NCBI RefSeq assembly: GCF_900182585.1
Contig: NZ_FXTM01000001.1
Coordinates: forward strand, 1 to 64,000
Source of the DNA: Balnearium lithotrophicum
GTDB lineage: Bacteria; Aquificota; Aquificia; Desulfurobacteriales; Desulfurobacteriaceae
Length of the DNA stretch: 64,000 nt
Reading direction: 5' to 3'
Under the pieces are notes generated by a model. It saw only the letters and a program-made list of their open reading frames with translations, was not told the origin of the DNA and searched no databases. Of this stretch, positions 56,662 to 64,000 are shown piece by piece. The position numbers and the translations under genes are program-made. The first letter of the stretch is position 1. Each line of letters starts with the position of its first letter.

Positions 56662-56934
56662 CCGGTGAAAGCAAAAAGAGTAATAGTTAATAGATACCTT
56701 ATCCATCATGCAGGAAGGCTCTGGAATCAAGTAAACTACCTCATAAAGAATTAGGTCAGCAAAACCTGTCTAGAAAATCCTCACAGAGTAGTAACATAGG
56801 AAAAACAGGATTCAGGATAGAAGAAAATGGAATTAGATTCTCATCCGAATATCTCTGAATAGATGCAGGATACAAGAAAATCAAAGCTTTAGTGAGGAAA
56901 GGAAGTTATACTACTTTAAGCATCCTGAACTGAT
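56662..56934 (+). pseudogene. Decayed ORF, possible IS605-type transposase (TnpB-like) remnant
   Basis: Broken reading frames suggest an eroded gene. The first piece from GTG 56662 reads VKAKRVIVNRYLIHHAGRLW then NQVNYLIKN and stops. After a frame change a second piece includes SNIGKTGFRIEENGIRFSSEYL, a TGA, then IDAGYKKIKALVRKGSY. The first piece recalls the N-terminus of OrfB/TnpB transposases (xxAGxLWNxVNYL). The identification is by eye and weak. No catalytic motif is left. The rest of 56935-57050 is AT-rich and shows nothing. Confidence 0.35.
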
Positions 56935-57050
56935 AGATTGTTGCTTGAATTAAACCCTAATTACTTTTTTCTTAGACTTCATAAATTAACAAAATAATTT
57001 TAATATTTGCAGTGATTAAAAAGGAATCATTTTAATTGACGTGGGAAATC

Positions 57051-59122
<2,072 letters not shown>

Positions 59123-59126
<4 letters not shown>

Positions 59127-60466
59127 TGAAGAGTTCACCCCTTTTTACAGACCTATACGAATTAACGATGCTCTACGCCTATTTAGAAAACGGTAAAAAA
59201 GAGTGGGCTTCCTTTGAACTTTTTGTAAGGGAGCTCCCAAAAAACAGAAACTATTTGGTATTTTCAGGCCTTAACGATGTTGTTGAACTGATTGAGAACT
59301 TAAGGTTTTCGAAAGAGGACGTTGACTACCTTTACTCTCTAAACCTCTTTCCAAACTGGTTCTTGGACTTTCTAAAGGAGTTTGAGTTTACGGGAAAAGT
59401 TTACTCAATGAGGGAAGGTGAGGTTTTCTTTCAAAATGAACCCGTTTTAAGGGTAGAGGCTCCCATCTACGAGGCTCAGCTTTTGGAAACTGCAGTTATG
59501 AACCAAATTCACATATCCTCTCTCATAGCAACAAAGGCTGCAAGGATTTTCTCCGTTTCGAGGGGAAGGGGACTTTCAGACTTTTCTCTGAGGAGAACCC
59601 ACGGCTTTGATGCCGGAATGAAGGTTGCAAGAAACTCGTACTTGGCAGGATTTAACTCTACCTCGAACGTTTTAGCGGGAAAGGTCTACGGGATGCCGGT
59701 AGTTGGAACCGTTGCTCACTCTTTCATAATGTCCTTTGAAAGTGAGGAGGAAGCCTTCAGAGCGTTTTTAAAGGCATTTCCGGAAAAGGCAGTTTTGCTG
59801 ATTGATACGTACGATACGGTTGAGGGAGCAAAAAAGGCAGTTAAGGTATCTAAAGAGATGGGAGTTAAACTCAGGGGAGTGAGGCTTGACAGCGGAAACG
59901 TTGTAGAGCTCTCCAAAGAGGTCAGGAGAATTTTAGACGGAGCTGGATTTACAGAGACGAAAATAATTGTCAGTGGAGGATTGGACGAGTATAGGATAGA
60001 TGAGATTTTGAAGGAAGGAGCTCCCGTTGATGCTTTTGGAGTTGGAACGAAGTTTGGAACATCTGCAGACTCTCCCTATATAGACTTTGTCTACAAGTTG
60101 GTTGAGTACGATGGAAAACCTGTTATGAAGCTGAGTCCCGGAAAGAGAATGTACCCCGGAAGAAAACAGGTTTTCAGGAGGGAAGGAGAGGACGTTGTTT
60201 CCCTGTTTGATGAGAAGTTAAAGGGAGAACCACTTTTAGAAAAGGTAATTGAGAACGGAAAGCCTGTCAAAAAACTTCCCGAACTGAAAGAGAGCAGGGA
60301 GTTCTTCCTTAGGAGGTTTTCGGAGCTCCCCGATGAAATTAAAGACATCCATAGAAAAGTAGAATATCCCGTTCATGTAAGTGAAAAATTGAAGAAACTA
60401 TACAAGTCGCTTGAGAGGGAGTTAGAGGAGGAAGAGATTGAAGGAGCCGAAAATAATAACAATTGA
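59123..60466 (+). CDS. pncB: Nicotinate phosphoribosyltransferase
   Basis: A 447-aa enzyme making nicotinate mononucleotide from nicotinate in NAD salvage. Family stretches: [30 protein letters not shown] with the phosphorylated-His region, [14 protein letters not shown], and [17 protein letters not shown] precedes the ATG. It connects functionally to the NAD synthetase pair at 32.2-33.9 kb. It overlaps the nth end and the cmk start. Confidence 0.93.
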
Positions 60467-61094
60467 CGGACCAGCAGGTGCAGGAAAGAGTACTGTTGCA
60501 AAGGAGATTGCAAAGAGGTTTGGCTACGTTCACCTTGATTCTGGAGCTCTCTACAGGGCTATTGGTTACTTCTGCAAGTTAAAGGGAGTTAATCTAACAA
60601 AAAAGGAAGAAGTTTTGGGGGCCATAAAAAACATAAATGTTGAGCTTTTACCAAATGGAAGAGTTCTGCTAAACGGAAAGGATGTAACGAAAGAAATAAG
60701 AACACCTGAGGGAGGAGTTCTTGCATCTCAGGTTGCTCAGTTCCCGGAGGTTAGGGAGTTCGTTGTTAAGCTCTTGAGGGAAATGGCTGTCGGAAAAAAG
60801 ATTGTTATAGACGGAAGGGATGCAGGAACGTACATATTCCCAGAGGCCGACCTGAAAATCTACCTAACAGCCTTCCCTGAGGAGAGGGCAAGAAGGAGGT
60901 ATAAGGAACTAAAGGAGAAGGGATTTAACGTGACCTTTGAGGAAGTTTTAAAGGAAGTCATAGAGAGGGATAAAAAGGACGAAAGCAGGGAGTTTGCTCC
61001 CCTAAAAGTTCCGGAGGGAGCGGTTATTGTTGATACAACGGGAAAAAGTTTAGAGGAAGTTTTAAAAACAATATCAAATTTAATCAATAATTAA
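60438..61094 (+). CDS. cmk: Cytidylate kinase
   Basis: A 218-aa CMP/dCMP kinase. The P-loop is [30 protein letters not shown] and VIDGRDAGTYIFPEADLKIYLTA are diagnostic. TTG start behind AGAGGAGGAAG, within the pncB 3' end. The usual partner genes (rpsA, ispH) are not adjacent. Confidence 0.95.
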   Translation: MKEPKIITIDGPAGAGKSTVAKEIAKRFGYVHLDSGALYRAIGYFCKLKGVNLTKKEEVLGAIKNINVELLPNGRVLLNGKDVTKEIRTPEGGVLASQVAQFPEVREFVVKLLREMAVGKKIVIDGRDAGTYIFPEADLKIYLTAFPEERARRRYKELKEKGFNVTFEEVLKEVIERDKKDESREFAPLKVPEGAVIVDTTGKSLEEVLKTISNLINN

Positions 61095-61111
61095 GTTTAG
61101 GAAACAATTCA

Positions 61112-64000
61112 ATGAACGATTTAACGTTTTTTACAAACGAAAAGGGAAGAAGATTAATAGACAGGTTTAAAACACTATTTAAAGATACAAAAGAATTAGA
61201 CATTATCGTCGGTTACTTTTACCTATCCGGCCTTTATGAGCTTCAAGATGAACTTGAAAAGGTTGATAGAATAAGAATCATTGTTGGAATGCAGGTTGGA
61301 AAAGAGGTATTTAATCTATTAGAAAGGGCAAAAAATATATCTGATTTAAAAGAAGAGTACCTTAATAATGTAGTGGTAGAACTCTCAAGCGGAGAATACG
61401 AGGATTTCCCCGAAAGAGAGAGGGCAATAAGGAAGTTTATCGACTGGATAAGAGAAGGAAAATTGGAAATAAGGTACTATCCCCATTCCCCTTTACATGC
61501 CAAGGTCTACATATTCAAGAGCAGAACCGGGATAGACTTAGGAAGAGTCATAACAGGTTCTTCAAACTTTACCTTTTCAGGGCTTAAGGAAAATTTGGAG
61601 TTTAACGTAGAACTAAAAAATCGGGCAGATGTTGAATTTGCAATAGACAGGTTTGAATCCCTCTGGAGAGAGTCTGTTGAAATTTCTGAGGAAGTTGTTA
61701 AAACAGTTAGGGAAAAAACGTGGCTCAACGATACGATTTCCCCCTACGAACTCTACTTAAAGTTCCTCTACGAGTTTCTCTACGACCAGATTGACTACGA
61801 TAAGAAGGATGAATTTCTCTTCCTTCCACCCGGGTTTAAAAAGCTTCAGTACCAGTTGGAGGCTGTTGTTGATGCCGAGTCAAAACTCAAAAGGTACGGA
61901 GGAGTTTTCCTTTCAGACGTTGTAGGGCTTGGAAAAACAGTAATTGCAGCTATGCTTACAGCAAAACTTCGGAAGAAGGTTTTGGTCTTTTCACCGCCTC
62001 ACCTAATTGATTACTGGGAAGATGTACTGAGGGAATTTAGAGTTCCGGCAAAGGTAATCTCCTCAGGACGTCTATCAAGGCTTTCCCCGAAGGAATTTGA
62101 GGATTATCCCGTTGTTATTGTTGATGAGGCCCACAGGTTTAGAAACGAGGATACCCAAAGCTATAAAAACTTACACTCAATATGTCAGGGTAAGGAGGTT
62201 ATCCTCTTAACAGCTACGCCTTACAACAACAGACCTTCCGATATAAAGAGCCAGCTTTTACTCTTTCAGGAGAGGTACAGTTCAAACATACCGGGAGTTA
62301 CAAACCTTGAGGACTTTTTCTCCCAGTTGGAGAGGAGAATAAAGGAGGTTGATAGAAAAAAAGACCCGAAGAGATTTAAAGAAGTTCTAAAGGAGTGCGG
62401 AAAAGAAATCAGGAGTAAAATCCTGACGTATGTCATGGTAAGGAGGACAAGAAAAGAGGTAGAGAAGTACTTTAAGGAGGATTTAAAAACGCAAAAAGTT
62501 TCCTTTCCAAGGATTAATCCTCCGAAAAGAATTTACTACCTACTTGATAGAGAATTAGAAAAACTCTACGATGAAACGATAGAGACGATTAAAGACCTAT
62601 CCTATGCAAGGTACAGACCTGCCCTTTACCTAAAGAAAAAACTTAAGAGTAACGACCCGGAACTCCTTTCACAGATGAACCTCTCCGGCCTCATGAAAAC
62701 GCTCCTTTTAAAGAGGTTAGAGAGCAGTTTTGAAGCGTTCAAGAGGAGTTTAGATAGATTTTTGGACTCCCACGAAAAGTTTTTAAGAATGTTTGAGGAG
62801 AAGGGAAAGGTTTACGTTAGTAAGGAAGTTGATGTATACCAGCTTTTAGACGAGGATAACCTTGAAGAGCTCTTAGAACTTGTAGAGAAAGGAAAGGTTA
62901 AGGAGTATAAAAAGGAGGAGCTCTCAAAAGAGTTTGAAGAAAACCTAAGGTCTGACACGGAAAAAATAAGGCTTTTAAGGAACAGGTGGTATGGAATAGA
63001 AAAGGACCCCAAGTTGGAGGAGTTCCTTAAACTCCTGAAGAAGGATTCCGTTCTCAAAAATTCCAAAAAGCTCCTCATCTTTACAGAGTCGTCAGAAACT
63101 GCAGATTACGTTGGAGAAAAGCTAAAGGAAACATTTGGAGATTGTGTTCTAATTTACTCGTCAAAGTCAAAATCCTCACTAAGGGAAGAGATAATTTCTA
63201 ACTTTGACCCAAATGCAAAGAGGAAGGAAGACAACATTAGATTTCTCGTAACCACCGATGTTCTGGCAGAGGGAATAAACCTCCACCGTTCAAACGTTAT
63301 AGTCAACTACGATATTCCCTGGAATCCGACGAGGGTTTTACAGAGGGTAGGGAGAATCAACAGAGTAGGAACAGAGTTTAAGGAAATTTACATCTACAAC
63401 TTTTTCCCCGTAGGAGCAACTGAAAAGGAAATAGGTCTTGAAGCTGCAGCTGTGGCAAAACTGCAAGCGTTCCATGAAGCCTTAGGGGAGGATGCAAAGT
63501 ACCTAACAGAGGAAGAGGAAGTAGATGCCCACGGTCTGTTTGAGAGGATTAACACTATAGAGGAGGATGAGGAGGAATCTTTCCTGAAATACGTGAAGCT
63601 TTTGAGGAAAATTAGGGAAGAGGAGCCGGAGCTCTTTGAGAGAATAAAGAAACTACCTAAAAAGGCTCGCTCAGGGAGGAGATTTAAGAGGGAGTTCCTG
63701 ATAACCCTATTTAAAAAGGGAAAACTTAAAAAGATTTACATATCCTACAGGGATAGGGAACCTCAGGAGATAGACTTTTTAAAAGCAGTGGAGCTCTTAG
63801 AAACGGAACCATCGGAAAAAAGAGTGAAGATTCCAGATACCGTTTACTACGAACTTTTAAATAAAAACAGGAAAGCCTTTGAGAAATCCCTTGAGAGGGA
63901 AAGGGAAAAGTCAAGGAGCAGAAAGAGCTTTTCAAGGACTGAGAAAAATTTGATTAATAGTTTAAGAGCTCTAAAAAGTTCACTCAAGAATTCCTCAGAA
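61112..64000 (+). CDS. PLD-nuclease/SNF2 helicase fusion, incomplete at the right edge
   Basis: An open frame from ATG 61112 through the window end (963 codons, no stop). The N-terminal PLD-like domain has HAKVYIFKS (near 129) and GSSNFT (near 149), a single HKD-like motif. The SNF2 helicase follows: DVVGLGKT (Walker A, near 269), VDEAHRF (near 338), LTATPYNN (near 367), and LVTTDVLAEGINLHRSNVIVNYDIPW with RVGRINR (near 745). Such fusions occur in restriction-like and other antiphage loci, often beside a methyltransferase, which would lie beyond the window. GAGCTC motifs are frequent, so it looks host-adapted. Confidence 0.9.
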   Translation, partial: MNDLTFFTNEKGRRLIDRFKTLFKDTKELDIIVGYFYLSGLYELQDELEKVDRIRIIVGMQVGKEVFNLLERAKNISDLKEEYLNNVVVELSSGEYEDFPERERAIRKFIDWIREGKLEIRYYPHSPLHAKVYIFKSRTGIDLGRVITGSSNFTFSGLKENLEFNVELKNRADVEFAIDRFESLWRESVEISEEVVKTVREKTWLNDTISPYELYLKFLYEFLYDQIDYDKKDEFLFLPPGFKKLQYQLEAVVDAESKLKRYGGVFLSDVVGLGKTVIAAMLTAKLRKKVLVFSPPHLIDYWEDVLREFRVPAKVISSGRLSRLSPKEFEDYPVVIVDEAHRFRNEDTQSYKNLHSICQGKEVILLTATPYNNRPSDIKSQLLLFQERYSSNIPGVTNLEDFFSQLERRIKEVDRKKDPKRFKEVLKECGKEIRSKILTYVMVRRTRKEVEKYFKEDLKTQKVSFPRINPPKRIYYLLDRELEKLYDETIETIKDLSYARYRPALYLKKKLKSNDPELLSQMNLSGLMKTLLLKRLESSFEAFKRSLDRFLDSHEKFLRMFEEKGKVYVSKEVDVYQLLDEDNLEELLELVEKGKVKEYKKEELSKEFEENLRSDTEKIRLLRNRWYGIEKDPKLEEFLKLLKKDSVLKNSKKLLIFTESSETADYVGEKLKETFGDCVLIYSSKSKSSLREEIISNFDPNAKRKEDNIRFLVTTDVLAEGINLHRSNVIVNYDIPWNPTRVLQRVGRINRVGTEFKEIYIYNFFPVGATEKEIGLEAAAVAKLQAFHEALGEDAKYLTEEEEVDAHGLFERINTIEEDEEESFLKYVKLLRKIREEEPELFERIKKLPKKARSGRRFKREFLITLFKKGKLKKIYISYRDREPQEIDFLKAVELLETEPSEKRVKIPDTVYYELLNKNRKAFEKSLEREREKSRSRKSFSRTEKNLINSLRALKSSLKNSSE

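Overview
The window looks like chromosome from a thermophilic, chemolithoautotrophic, Gram-negative bacterium, most likely of the Desulfurobacteriaceae (Aquificota: Desulfurobacterium, Thermovibrio and relatives). This placement is an inference. It rests on a reductive-TCA gene block (sucC-sucD-korDABC), Lys/Glu-rich proteins with AGA/AGG arginine codons, flavin-dependent thymidylate synthase ThyX, Rad50, and outer-membrane functions (Omp85 proteins, Kdo synthesis, RND pump). Genes are tightly packed, with strong GGAGG ribosome sites and many TTG/GTG starts.

Layout. 0.1-6.2 kb: an SF1 helicase diverges from murC-polA. 6.3-9 kb: an AT-rich lipoprotein-like gene followed by a membrane HAMP/GAF/HD-GYP/degenerate-GGDEF sensor. 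9-14 kb: the sucCD-kor operon, closed by a GC hairpin terminator; it encodes two consecutive carbon-fixation steps (succinate to succinyl-CoA to 2-oxoglutarate). 14-18.3 kb: thioesterase, a 42-aa membrane protein, dCMP deaminase, thyX, tldE/pmbA, rbfA, nrnA-like. 18.3-21.8 kb, minus strand: a large Omp85 protein whose signal peptide is only reached through an apparent ATA start, downstream of a radical SAM gene. 21.9-28.8 kb: an NSS transporter with a tiny partner subunit, rad50-like, MscS-like, phoH. 28.8-35.9 kb: PgpH-like HD protein, DUF2905, a small one-POTRA Omp85 protein, a two-gene glutamine-dependent NAD synthetase, tldD, a glutamine amidotransferase. 36-41.9 kb: RND adaptor and pump, then three small envelope or unknown genes including a LysM protein.

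41.9-50.9 kb holds a complete type I-B (Cst/Tneap-like) CRISPR-Cas locus on the minus strand: cas6-cas8(cst1)-cas7(cst2)-cas5-[frameshifted MNT nucleotidyltransferase]-cas3-cas4-cas1-cas2, a leader with a 19-bp-arm inverted repeat, and an array of only five repeats. 51-54.6 kb: gammaglutamylcyclotransferase-like gene, gyrB, and a Rad52-type annealing protein gene bracketed by perfect 14-bp inverted repeats. 54.6-57.7 kb: an orphan peptide-type solute-binding protein, then about 600 bp of eroded sequence with a GC-rich hairpin and a probable transposase remnant, then an unknown membrane protein. 57.7-61.1 kb: kdsA, nth, nicotinate phosphoribosyltransferase, cmk. 61.1 kb to the right edge: an incomplete PLD-nuclease/SNF2-helicase fusion, possibly a defence gene.

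Beyond the genes, the palindrome RGAGCTCY recurs roughly once or twice per kilobase in host-like genes, in all reading frames. It is sparse in the CRISPR-cas block and in the AT-rich sensor block, which suggests both a genome-wide iterated palindrome and foreign ancestry for those segments.
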